From Actinomyces procaprae (lineage in GTDB: Bacteria > Actinomycetota > Actinomycetes > Actinomycetales > Actinomycetaceae): DNA of 64,000 nt. The stretch covers positions 372,001 to 436,000 of the forward strand of contig NZ_CP039292.1 in NCBI RefSeq assembly GCF_004798665.1, in the 5' to 3' direction. Positions 26,408 to 34,335 of this stretch are shown piece by piece. Below the pieces are notes generated by a model, which worked only from the letters and a program-made list of their open reading frames with translations, did no database searches and was not told the DNA's origin. How positions within the stretch are numbered: position 1 is the stretch's first letter; every line of letters starts with the position of its first letter. The position numbers and the translations under genes are program-made.

Positions 26408-27421
26408 TCAGCAGGACTGCCGCAGCTCCAGCCGTGCCGGCACCAGCACCGGCTGTCCGTCCCAGGTGTCGTCCATGATGCTGCTCAACATGTCGGTGGC
26501 GGCCCGGCCCAGGACGTCGGTGGGGTTGACCACGGATGTAAGCGGCGGGTCCGCAGCGGCAGCCTCCGCCGTGTTGTCGCAAGAGACGAGCCTGACATCA
26601 TCGGGTACGCGCAGTCCCCGCTCGCGCCAGACCTTCAGTGCCGCAAGCGCCATCAGATCGGAGGAGGCGAAGACGCCGTCGATCTCACCGGACTCGATGC
26701 GCGGTGCCAGGGCCTCCCCGGCGGCGCGGCCCGATTCGGCGGTGAAGGCGCCCTCCAGCAGCACCGGATCGATCCCGCTGCTTCCCAGTACTTCACGGAA
26801 CCCCTTGAGACGATCATCGGCGGCGACCATGTCCAACGGGCCGGTGATGATCGCCGGGCGCCGTACGCCCCGCTCCAGCAGGCGCTCGGCGGCGAGCCTT
26901 CCGGCGGAGACGTTGTCCAGGTCGACCCATGCGGTGGGGGAGTTCTGCGCCGCCGGGCGGCCGATGAACACCACCGGCAGCTGCGCGCTCATGATGGCCT
27001 CCACCTGGCCGCTGAAGCGGTGATGGGAGATGACGATTGCGCCGTCGACCGAGCCGTTGCGCAGGTACTTCGCGGCGCGTCTACCATGACCGGCATGATC
27101 TCCGAAGACCATGACCAGCTGGATGTCCGCCGCATCCAGGTAGCGGGAGATCTCCTGCACCGTCCGGGTCAGGAAGGGGTCGGAGAAGATCATCTGGTCC
27201 GGCTCGGGGATCACGACGGCGATTGTGCCGGTGCGGCGCGACACCAGCGCCCGGGCGGCTGAATTGGGGATGTATCCGAGCGCTGCGACTGCCGCCTGCA
27301 CGGCCCGGGTCTTCTTCTCCGTGACCCCGGCATCGCCCCGGACCACCCGGGACGCCGTGGCGCGGGAGACGCCGGCGGCGCGGGCCACATCCTCCAGGGT
27401 GACCCTCTCGGCTGGGCGCAT
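26408..27421 (-). CDS. LacI-family repressor of the beta-glucoside operon (CebR-like)
   Basis: The 337-residue protein has an N-terminal LacI helix-turn-helix (about 5-55: TLEDVARAAGVSRATASRVV, hinge helix with ALGYIPNSAAR) and a periplasmic-binding-like effector domain. The ATG at 27421 follows GGAGG. It is the last gene of the operon, 19 nt after the GH1 glucosidase. The operon promoter carries two TGAGAGCGCTCTC palindromes that differ little from the TGGGAGCGCTCCCA site of Streptomyces CebR and Thermobifida CelR, so this protein is the likely binder and a cello-oligosaccharide the likely inducer. Confidence 0.88.
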   Translation of the reverse strand: MRPAERVTLEDVARAAGVSRATASRVVRGDAGVTEKKTRAVQAAVAALGYIPNSAARALVSRRTGTIAVVIPEPDQMIFSDPFLTRTVQEISRYLDAADIQLVMVFGDHAGHGRRAAKYLRNGSVDGAIVISHHRFSGQVEAIMSAQLPVVFIGRPAAQNSPTAWVDLDNVSAGRLAAERLLERGVRRPAIITGPLDMVAADDRLKGFREVLGSSGIDPVLLEGAFTAESGRAAGEALAPRIESGEIDGVFASSDLMALAALKVWRERGLRVPDDVRLVSCDNTAEAAAADPPLTSVVNPTDVLGRAATDMLSSIMDDTWDGQPVLVPARLELRQSC

Positions 27422-27440
27422 GGGTGCCTCCGTCCGCTCG

Positions 27441-28877
27441 TCAGTCCAGCTCGAAACCGTTGTTCCGCACGACCTCGGAGAACCACTCGGCTGAGGCCTT
27501 GGGGGTGCGCTCCAACGTGTCATAGTCAACACGGACGATACCGAAGCGCTTCGTGTAGCCGCGGGCCCACTCGAAGTTGTCCATCAGCGACCACACCAGG
27601 TAGCCGTCCACGCGGACGCCGTCGGCGATCGCGTCGTGAACGGCCACGAGGTGGTCGCGGATGTAGGCCAGGCGGTCCAGGTCCTCCACGCGGCCGTGCT
27701 CGTCGGGGTCATCACGGTAGGCCGCGCCGTTCTCCGTGATGACCAGCGGGATACCGGCCCGGTCCGGCCCCGCCGTCGAGGTGTAGTCGCGATCCAGGCG
27801 CACCAGCAGGTCGTGCAGGTCCTGCGGCTCCACCTGCCAGCCCATGTCAGTCACCGGCAGGTCCTGCGGGATGGCCCTCACATTCTCCGATCCCACGTTC
27901 GGTGAGGGGGCCGCCCCTGCCTCCGGGCCGCCGAACAGTCTGCCCGGATCGGGGCCGGAGACGGTCTGCCCGTTGTAGAAGTTGACCCCCAGGACGTCGA
28001 TCGGCTCGGCAATGGCCTCCATGTCTCCTGCTTGCACCCAGTCGTGGATGTCCGCCCAGACGGCCATGTCCGCGACGACGTCGGCCGGGTAGGCGCCGCG
28101 AATCAGCGCCTCCAGGAACAGCCGGTTCTGGGTGCCGTCCACCCGGCGGGCGGCGTCGCGGTCGATGGGGCTGGCAGGGTCGGCGGCGTGCGTGGGGGAG
28201 AAGTTCAGGGTGATGCCCAGGCGCGGACTGCGGCCGACGGCGGCCGCGGCCTCACGCAGCGCCCGCACCGCCAGGCCGTGCCCCAGCAAGAGGTGGTGGA
28301 CCGCCGCCACCGCCTGGGCCGGCTCGTTGACAGCCGGTGCGTGCTCCGCCCCCGCGTAGGACAGGAAGGAGGAGCACCAGGGCTCGTTCAGCGTGGTCCA
28401 GATGTCCACTTCGGCGCCCAGCCGGGCGTAGACGACGCGGGCGTAGTCGGCGAAGGCCGCGGCGGTGGAGCGGACGGCCCAGCCGCCCTCCTCCTGCAGG
28501 GCCTGCGGCAGATCCCAGTGGTAGAGCGTCAGCCAGGGCTCGATGCCGGCTTCGCGCAGGGCGCCGACCAGGTGCGCATAGAAGTCCAGGCCCTTGTCAT
28601 TGACCGTGCGCCCGTCGGGCATCACCCGCGCCCAGGACACCGAGAAGCGGTAGGTCGGGTAGCCCAGCTCCTTGATGAGGGCGACGTCGGCGTCGACCCG
28701 GTGGTAGTGGTCGCAGGCGACGTCGATGTTGGAGGCGTCGTCGATGGCGCCGGGGCGGCGGCACAGGACGTCCCAGATGGACTCCCCCTTGCCGTCCTCC
28801 CGGGCGGCGCCCTCAACCTGAGCGGCGGCGGTGGCCACTCCCCAGCGGAATCCGGGCGGGAAGGTTAATGCGCTCAT
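27441..28877 (-). CDS. GH1 beta-glucosidase
   Basis: Family 1 glycoside hydrolase of 478 residues that would split imported cellobiose or other beta-glucosides in the cytosol. It starts FPPGFRWGVATAAAQVEG, typical of GH1, and has the acid/base E165 in TLNEPW and the nucleophile E382 in ITENG. No signal peptide is seen, consistent with intracellular action. Its start overlaps the permease stop by 4 bp. The sugar specificity is inferred from operon context. Confidence 0.95.
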   Translation of the reverse strand: MSALTFPPGFRWGVATAAAQVEGAAREDGKGESIWDVLCRRPGAIDDASNIDVACDHYHRVDADVALIKELGYPTYRFSVSWARVMPDGRTVNDKGLDFYAHLVGALREAGIEPWLTLYHWDLPQALQEEGGWAVRSTAAAFADYARVVYARLGAEVDIWTTLNEPWCSSFLSYAGAEHAPAVNEPAQAVAAVHHLLLGHGLAVRALREAAAAVGRSPRLGITLNFSPTHAADPASPIDRDAARRVDGTQNRLFLEALIRGAYPADVVADMAVWADIHDWVQAGDMEAIAEPIDVLGVNFYNGQTVSGPDPGRLFGGPEAGAAPSPNVGSENVRAIPQDLPVTDMGWQVEPQDLHDLLVRLDRDYTSTAGPDRAGIPLVITENGAAYRDDPDEHGRVEDLDRLAYIRDHLVAVHDAIADGVRVDGYLVWSLMDNFEWARGYTKRFGIVRVDYDTLERTPKASAEWFSEVVRNNGFELD

Positions 28878-29806
28878 CCCTTAACAGCTCCTTGCATAAT
28901 GCCGGCGACCAGTTGGCGTCCGGCGAGGACGAACAGGATCAGCAGCGGCACGGTGGCGACCACCACGCCCGCCATGATCAGCGAATAGTCCTTGAAGTAG
29001 GAGGCCTGCAGCAGCTGCAGGGCGACTGGCAGGGTCGGGTTCTTCGCCCCCAGGACGATGAAGGGCCAGAAGAAGTTCGTCCACGACCCCACGAAGGTGA
29101 ACAGCGCCAGCATTGATGCGGCGGGGCGGGCCGCTGGGAGGGCCACGGACCAGAAGGTGCGGAACATGGAGGCCCCGTCCACCCGGGCGGCCTCAATGAG
29201 CTCGTAGGGCAGCGCGTCGCGGATGTACTGGGTCATCCAGAACACGCCGAAGGCGGAGACCATGGCCGGCACGATCACGGCGATGAGCTCCCCGGTCCAC
29301 CCCAGCTTGGCCATCACGATGAACAGTGGGACGACGCCCAGCTGCGCGGGCACGGCCATGGTCGCGATCACGAAGGTCAGCAGGCCCTCGCGCCCGCGGA
29401 AGCGGAGCTTGGAGAAGGCGTAGCCGGCCAGGGTGGAGAAGAAGACCACGGAGAGCGACACCACGCCGGAGACGATCAGGGAGTTGAAGAAGGCTCCCCA
29501 CAGGTCGATGCCGGAGTTGAGCACCCGGGTGATGTTGTCGACCAGCTCTCCTCGCGGAATCAGTGAGGGGACCGGGTGCTTGGCGATCTCGGCGGCGTTG
29601 GAGGTGGCCAGCAGGAACGCGAAGTACAGCGGGTAGGCGCTGATCAGGACGGCGGCGATCAGGAAGACGTAGCCCACCGGCCCCGGGCGGCGGTCGGGCC
29701 CGAAGCCGCGGTGCGCGCCCTTGGCGCGACGGCGGGCGGCGGCGCGGGCGGCCCGCTTGCCTGCGGTCTGCTCGATCATCGCCAGCGACGGCTCGTTGCG
29801 GCTCAT
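28874..29806 (-). CDS. Carbohydrate ABC transporter permease (MalG/CebG type)
   Basis: A 310-residue inner-membrane component with a basic N-terminus and six predicted helices. The EAA-type cytoplasmic loop (ELIEAARVDGASMFRTFWSV, about 200-219) contacts the ATPase. It overlaps both neighbours by 4 bp. No ATPase gene is in the operon, so a shared MsiK/MalK-type ATPase encoded elsewhere is inferred, as in Streptomyces. Confidence 0.93.
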   Translation of the reverse strand: MSRNEPSLAMIEQTAGKRAARAAARRRAKGAHRGFGPDRRPGPVGYVFLIAAVLISAYPLYFAFLLATSNAAEIAKHPVPSLIPRGELVDNITRVLNSGIDLWGAFFNSLIVSGVVSLSVVFFSTLAGYAFSKLRFRGREGLLTFVIATMAVPAQLGVVPLFIVMAKLGWTGELIAVIVPAMVSAFGVFWMTQYIRDALPYELIEAARVDGASMFRTFWSVALPAARPAASMLALFTFVGSWTNFFWPFIVLGAKNPTLPVALQLLQASYFKDYSLIMAGVVVATVPLLILFVLAGRQLVAGIMQGAVKG

Positions 29807-30900
29807 GACAGGGCTCCTTCCGTGGTGTGGCCGGCGGTGGTGTGGCCGGCGGCGGTGCGGTTAATGGCGCGGGCTCGTCCGCGGCGTCGCCGTCGTGTGT
29901 CTCGGGCCGGCTCGGTGCCGGAGGAGGCGATGCGTCGGGTGAGCAGGAAGCTGAGGGAGGCGAACAGCAGGATGATCAGGAACAGGATCCAGGCGACCGC
30001 CGAGGCCCGACCGAAGCTCTTCTGCGGCCCCCAGCCCAGCTGGTACAGGTACATCGTCAGGGTCAGCCACTGGTTGTCGGCGCCGCCGTTGCCCATGGTG
30101 TCGAACATGCGCGGCTCGTCGAAGATCTGCAGGCCGCCGATGGTGGAGTTGATGACGACGAACATGATGGTCGAGCGCAGCTGCGGGATGGTCACCGACC
30201 AGAACTGGCGCAGGCGGCCGGCGCCGTCCACCGTGGCGGCCTCGTACAGCTCGCGGGGAATGGCCTGCATAGCCGCGAGGATGATCAGTGCGTTGTAACC
30301 GGTCCAGCGGAAGTTGACCATGTTCGCGATCGCGATGTGGGACCAGAACGCCGAGGAGTGCCAGCCGATCGGTCCGAGCCCGAGGTGGCCGAGGATGGCG
30401 TTGACCATGCCGGACTGGTCGGCGAAGAGCTTGGAGAAGATGATTGAAACGGCCACGGGGGCGACCACGTAGGGCAGCAGCACGCCCATGCGCCAGAAGG
30501 TCTTGGCCCGCAGATTGGTGTCGAGCACGTAGGCGATCAGGATCGCCAGCATGATCTGGGGGACGCTGGAGAGCAGGAAGATCGAGAAGGTGTTGCGCAG
30601 GGCGATCCAGAAGTTCGGCTGCTGCAGCACGGTGACGTAGTTGTCCAGTCCGTTGAAGCCCTGGTCGCCGCCGATCAGGTGCCACTTGTGGAAGGAGACC
30701 CACGCCGTGTACAGCAGTGGATACAGGCCGGTGATGGCGAAGACGATGAAGAACGGGGCGATGTACAGGTAGGGGGACAGCACGAAGTCCAGCCGTCCCA
30801 GGCGGTCGCGTCGGGACATCGCGGAGTGCCGTTGTGAACGTGTTGGCGGGGTGCCCGCACGCCTGTGGGAGGTACCCAGGGGGGTTGCTGCTGGTGGCAT
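29803..30900 (-). CDS. Carbohydrate ABC transporter permease (MalF/CebF type)
   Basis: The 365-residue membrane protein has a 35-residue basic head, six predicted helices (first at PYLYIAPFFIVFAITGLYPL) and an EAA loop (ELYEAATVDGAGRLRQFWSV). AAAGGA precedes the ATG at 30900; an internal ATG at 30819 (MSRRDRLGRLDFV) is an alternative start. Pairs with the MalG-type permease encoded next. Confidence 0.93.
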   Translation of the reverse strand: MPPAATPLGTSHRRAGTPPTRSQRHSAMSRRDRLGRLDFVLSPYLYIAPFFIVFAITGLYPLLYTAWVSFHKWHLIGGDQGFNGLDNYVTVLQQPNFWIALRNTFSIFLLSSVPQIMLAILIAYVLDTNLRAKTFWRMGVLLPYVVAPVAVSIIFSKLFADQSGMVNAILGHLGLGPIGWHSSAFWSHIAIANMVNFRWTGYNALIILAAMQAIPRELYEAATVDGAGRLRQFWSVTIPQLRSTIMFVVINSTIGGLQIFDEPRMFDTMGNGGADNQWLTLTMYLYQLGWGPQKSFGRASAVAWILFLIILLFASLSFLLTRRIASSGTEPARDTRRRRRGRARAINRTAAGHTTAGHTTEGALS

Positions 30901-31005
30901 TGCCGGTCCTTTCGGGTCAGCGGTGGGAGCGGCCGTGGCGCGATCGGCGCCCGGCGGCGAGCGAGTCCGGGTCGCGCCACGGCCGTTGCAGGGTGCGAGC
31001 GGCTG

Positions 31006-32292
31006 CTACTCGAGCCCGAGCTGGTTGAACTCGCTCAGTGCCTTGTCCCAGGAGGAGTCGGCGTCGTCGGTCTTGTCGACGTCGACCCGGGTGAGCGCAT
31101 CGGTGACGACGGTGGTGATGGCGAAGAAGTTCGTGCCCTTGTACGGGGAGATCTCGATCTCCTTGGACATGTCGGAGTAGATCTGTCCGATCGGGGCGTC
31201 GTTGAAGAACTCGTTGGTGTACTCCAGCAGGGCCGGGTCGTCCAGGGCCTCCAGCTGGGAGGGGAAGTTGCCCTTGGTCTGGAAGGCCTTGATCTGCTGC
31301 TCGGGCGCGGTCAGCCACTCGGCCAGGGCCTGGGCCTCGGCCTGGTGCGAGCCCTGGGTGGGGACGGTCAGGTAGGAGCCGCCCCAGTTGCCGCCACCAC
31401 CGGGGAAGACCGGGGCCACGTCCCAGCCGTCGACGCCGGCGGCATTGCCCTCAACGACGCCGAGCATCCACGGCGGGCACAGCATGGTGGCGAAACCGTC
31501 GTTCTGGAAGGCGTTGACCCAGTCCTCGCTCCACTGCGACAGGCCCGCGGACAGCCCGTCCTCGGACTGGTTGAGGATGGTGTCGTAGGTGGCGCGGATG
31601 GTTTTGTTGGACTCCAGCGGGATGACGGAGTCGTCGTCGTTCTCGAAGGGGTTCTCGATCTGGTTGAGCATGCCCTGGTAGGTGCCGGTGGCGGAGTCGT
31701 ACCACGGGATGCCGGTGGCGTCGACGAATTGCTTGCCGACTTTGAAGTAGTTGTCCCAGTCGCCGTCGAGGAGCTCGGCGACCTCCTCGCGGTCGGTGGG
31801 CAGGCCGGCCTGCTCGAACAGGTCGGCGCGGTAGCACACGGCCTCTGGGCCGGCGTCGGTGCCGTAGCCGATGAGCTTGCCGTCGGCGGTGGTTGCCGGG
31901 GCGCTCTTGAATTCCGGCCAGCGGTCCGTGACCGAGTCGGAGGACAGGTCGACGAACTGGTCGGCGTACTGCATCAGCTCGGGGAGCCAGTCCATTTCGA
32001 TGGCTTCGACGTCCGCCAGGCCGGAGCCCGCGGCGAGGCGCGTGTTCATGTTGTCACGCGCCTCATTGGAGGTGGCGGCCTTCTTCTCGACGACCTTGAT
32101 GCCCGGGTTCAGGCTCATGTACTCGTCGAGGAGGTCGTCGTAGCCGAACTCGTTGAAGGTGGCGATGGTGAGGGTGATGTTGCCGTCCGCGTCCGTGCCG
32201 GAGGACTCGGAACCGCCTGAACCGCAGCCGGCGAGGGCGAGTGCGCCGACGGCGAGGAGGCTGAGGCCGGCCATTGCCTGCTTGTTGAACAC
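31006..32292 (-). CDS. Carbohydrate ABC transporter substrate-binding lipoprotein
   Basis: The 428-residue extracytoplasmic solute-binding protein (cluster 1) has a lipoprotein signal with lipobox ALAGC (Cys23), then a Gly/Ser linker. The family is homologous to MalE/CebE, and residues such as DWLPELMQYADQFVDL suit that fold. The start is GTG with AAGGAG five bases upstream. First gene of the operon and just downstream of the paired operators, so it should be the most strongly expressed. Confidence 0.93.
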   Translation of the reverse strand: MFNKQAMAGLSLLAVGALALAGCGSGGSESSGTDADGNITLTIATFNEFGYDDLLDEYMSLNPGIKVVEKKAATSNEARDNMNTRLAAGSGLADVEAIEMDWLPELMQYADQFVDLSSDSVTDRWPEFKSAPATTADGKLIGYGTDAGPEAVCYRADLFEQAGLPTDREEVAELLDGDWDNYFKVGKQFVDATGIPWYDSATGTYQGMLNQIENPFENDDDSVIPLESNKTIRATYDTILNQSEDGLSAGLSQWSEDWVNAFQNDGFATMLCPPWMLGVVEGNAAGVDGWDVAPVFPGGGGNWGGSYLTVPTQGSHQAEAQALAEWLTAPEQQIKAFQTKGNFPSQLEALDDPALLEYTNEFFNDAPIGQIYSDMSKEIEISPYKGTNFFAITTVVTDALTRVDVDKTDDADSSWDKALSEFNQLGLE

Positions 32293-32345
32293 GATGACTC
32301 CTTATGTGGTGGGATGCACGGCGCACCTGTGCGCCGGGGTGTTCG

Positions 32346-32390
32346 TGAGAGCGCTCTCGGTACGGCCAGCATTGGATGAGAGCGCTCTCA
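32346..32390 (-). promoter_or_regulatory. Two LacI-type palindromic operators
   Basis: TGAGAGCGCTCTC at 32346-32358 and the perfect palindrome TGAGAGCGCTCTCA at 32377-32390 lie 31 bp apart (about three helical turns), some 55-100 bp upstream of the binding-protein start. The spacing would let two repressor dimers bind the same face. The motif is close to the CebR/CelR site of other actinobacteria. Confidence 0.85.
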
Positions 32391-32510
32391 AAAGGTGTGT
32401 TAATCATGACACATACAAGACGCCACGTCCACTTGCGGGGGCGGGTGGTCGTGGCCGCGCGGTGCCAGGTGGTGCGGGCAGGACCGGTTGGTCCCGGAAG
32501 CGTCGGGAGG

Positions 32511-32550
32511 CGCCACCACCTGCACTCGCAAACGAGTGCAGGTGGTGGCG
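32511..32550. terminator. Perfect 18-bp hairpin
   Basis: CGCCACCACCTGCACTCG and CGAGTGCAGGTGGTGGCG flank CAAA with no mismatch. It lies about 70 nt past the minus-strand HAAS gene stop (32621) and before the sugar-operon promoter, so it probably insulates the two. A T-run is absent. The remainder of 32293-32620 is the operator/promoter region and unremarkable sequence. Confidence 0.7.
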
Positions 32551-32620
32551 GGTTGAGCCCCCTGGGCTCCCTGCGAGGAAGGTTCTGGGAATTGGGCGCG
32601 GTGGCTTCGCGACGGGCGCC

Positions 32621-33706
32621 TCAGGGGTGAGTCTGGACTGATCGCCGGGAGCGCCAGGACCGCAGGCCGGCCTCACCGGCGGCAATCGCGCCGAACAGGA
32701 CGCCTGCGATCGGCCACACCATCCAGCTGACCTCCCAGTCGGACCGGATGAAGGACCAGGCGAGGTAGATGGCCAGGCAGCCGATCCAGTACGGCCCGGC
32801 GATTGCCTCGGTGAAGGGGTTCTCCTCCGGGTTGCGCCATGCGGGGGTGGCCTCCGCGGGGCGTCCTTCCTGGGTGAGGGTCGTATGCGTCATGGAGGCC
32901 CAGGTGGTCGGCAGGAAGATGCGCAGGCCGGCGGCCACCATGGCCAAGGTGAGCGTCATGCCCAGCAGGGGCCCGGCGTTGTCGTCCGAGTCCTGGAAGA
33001 GAATCCCGGACCCCGAGACCGGGATGGGAGCCATGATCCACAGGGCGACGGCGATGCTGAGTGCCCGCGTCCTCACGCCCTCGTGCTCCAGGCGCAGTCG
33101 CGCGGTCCAGGCTGAAACCACCGGGTTGCGCGTGAACTTGCCGTCCGTCAGATGGGTCAGGCCCGCGAAGGCCTGATGGCGGCGAATGAACAGGGACACG
33201 GCCAGCGCCACCATGACCAGCGTGAGGGGGACCCCGACCGCCGCGGCCTGGTCCTCGTCCCAGGGGACCAGGCCGATGCCGGCTTGTGACAGGCCTATGC
33301 AGGTGAACAGCGGTACCGCCGCCAATACGCACAGGGCCACGCCATTGCCGAGCAGGGTGCCGGTGGAGCGCCGTGCCTCGGCCAGCGCCTGGGCCTCGGG
33401 CAGGGTGACTTCGGGGTAGTCCGACGGCGTCGAATCCGCCATGGGCGGGGCGGCGGGGGCGGTGCCGTCCTGCGGTGCGGCGTCGCGAAGATCCGGGAGG
33501 ATGCCGAGGGCGGGCGCTAGTTCCTCCAGGTTGCCGAAGTCGGTGATTACTTGGCCGACCGCCTCGTTGTGCGACTTCCCGGAGGCGACGGCGTCGGCGT
33601 AGGCGTCCTCCATCATGGCGTGCAGCTCGCGCCTGGCCTCTAGCAGCCGTGGGGTGGCGGGGTAGGGGGCGAACATGGCGTCTAGGAAGGTGTCGATGGC
33701 GTCCAT
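32621..33706 (-). CDS. HAAS-domain membrane protein, partner of the PadR regulator
   Basis: The 361-residue protein begins with a helical HAAS/permease-prefix domain (about 1-75: RLLEARRELHAMMEDAYADA and AVGQVITDFGNLEEL), followed by about six membrane segments in pairs (about 115-160, 195-260, 310-350). HAAS proteins are regularly encoded next to PadR regulators and are thought to relay membrane signals to them. It lies 58 nt after the padR stop in the same operon. Confidence 0.75.
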   Translation of the reverse strand: MDAIDTFLDAMFAPYPATPRLLEARRELHAMMEDAYADAVASGKSHNEAVGQVITDFGNLEELAPALGILPDLRDAAPQDGTAPAAPPMADSTPSDYPEVTLPEAQALAEARRSTGTLLGNGVALCVLAAVPLFTCIGLSQAGIGLVPWDEDQAAAVGVPLTLVMVALAVSLFIRRHQAFAGLTHLTDGKFTRNPVVSAWTARLRLEHEGVRTRALSIAVALWIMAPIPVSGSGILFQDSDDNAGPLLGMTLTLAMVAAGLRIFLPTTWASMTHTTLTQEGRPAEATPAWRNPEENPFTEAIAGPYWIGCLAIYLAWSFIRSDWEVSWMVWPIAGVLFGAIAAGEAGLRSWRSRRSVQTHP

Positions 33707-33764
33707 CAGGGGTCCTTGTCTGCTCGGATGAGTGGTTCTGCGGCTCGGAACTCGGCTTGTCGGA

Positions 33765-34118
33765 TCAGTGCTTGGCGGGGGCGGGGCGGGTGGGCGCGTA
33801 CAGCGCGAAGCGGTCGATGAGGGCCTTCGTGTCCTCCCATTCGGCGAGCTTGTCGTTCAGGTGGGCGGCGCCGGCCTCGGTGAGGCGGTAATACGTGCGC
33901 TGCTTACCCGACTCGCTGGTGTCCGCGAATGAGGAGACCAGTCCTGCCGCCTCCAGGCGCTTAAGGGCGGAGTACAGCGTGGTCTGCTTGATGGTGTACT
34001 GCCCCTGCGCCACTTCGGTGATGGTCTTGGCGAGCTCGTAGGCGTAGGACGGACGGTCACGCAACAGCGTGAGCGCGATCAGGTCGATGTAGCCGCGGAT
34101 GGCGTCGGCGCTAATCAT
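33765..34118 (-). CDS. PadR-family transcriptional regulator
   Basis: The 117-residue winged-helix repressor starts MISADAIRGYIDLIALTLL and contains the family core SYAYELAKTITE, QTTLYSALKRLEAAGLVSS and KQRTYYRLTEAG. The ATG at 34118 has GGAGA upstream; the frame is open to 34187 but that stretch overlaps the operator. It likely represses its own operon and controls the HAAS membrane protein. Confidence 0.88.
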   Translation of the reverse strand: MISADAIRGYIDLIALTLLRDRPSYAYELAKTITEVAQGQYTIKQTTLYSALKRLEAAGLVSSFADTSESGKQRTYYRLTEAGAAHLNDKLAEWEDTKALIDRFALYAPTRPAPAKH

Positions 34119-34186
34119 GACGACGATCTCCGGGGTGGTGTGGCCGCGGGGGCCGTGGGAGGGCTGAGGCGGTGTCCATATGTCCA

Positions 34187-34211
34187 ACGTACTACGACAG
34201 GCGTAGTACGT
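34187..34211. promoter_or_regulatory. Operator palindrome of the PadR operon
   Basis: ACGTACTACG and CGTAGTACGT form a perfect 10-bp inverted repeat separated by ACAGG, about 70 bp upstream of the padR start. Its place and symmetry make it the probable autoregulatory site. It also lies upstream of the divergent mscS-type gene and could affect it. Confidence 0.7.
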
Positions 34212-34335
34212 CTAGCATCTTAAGGTGTTCGTGTGGCGGACGGTCCGGGGTGAGCCGGGTCGCTGTGATGTGAATGAGGGCGACGCCGGAGCCGCGCACA
34301 GCAGAAGCACAGCACCGGGTTCTAGGCTTCGGTGC

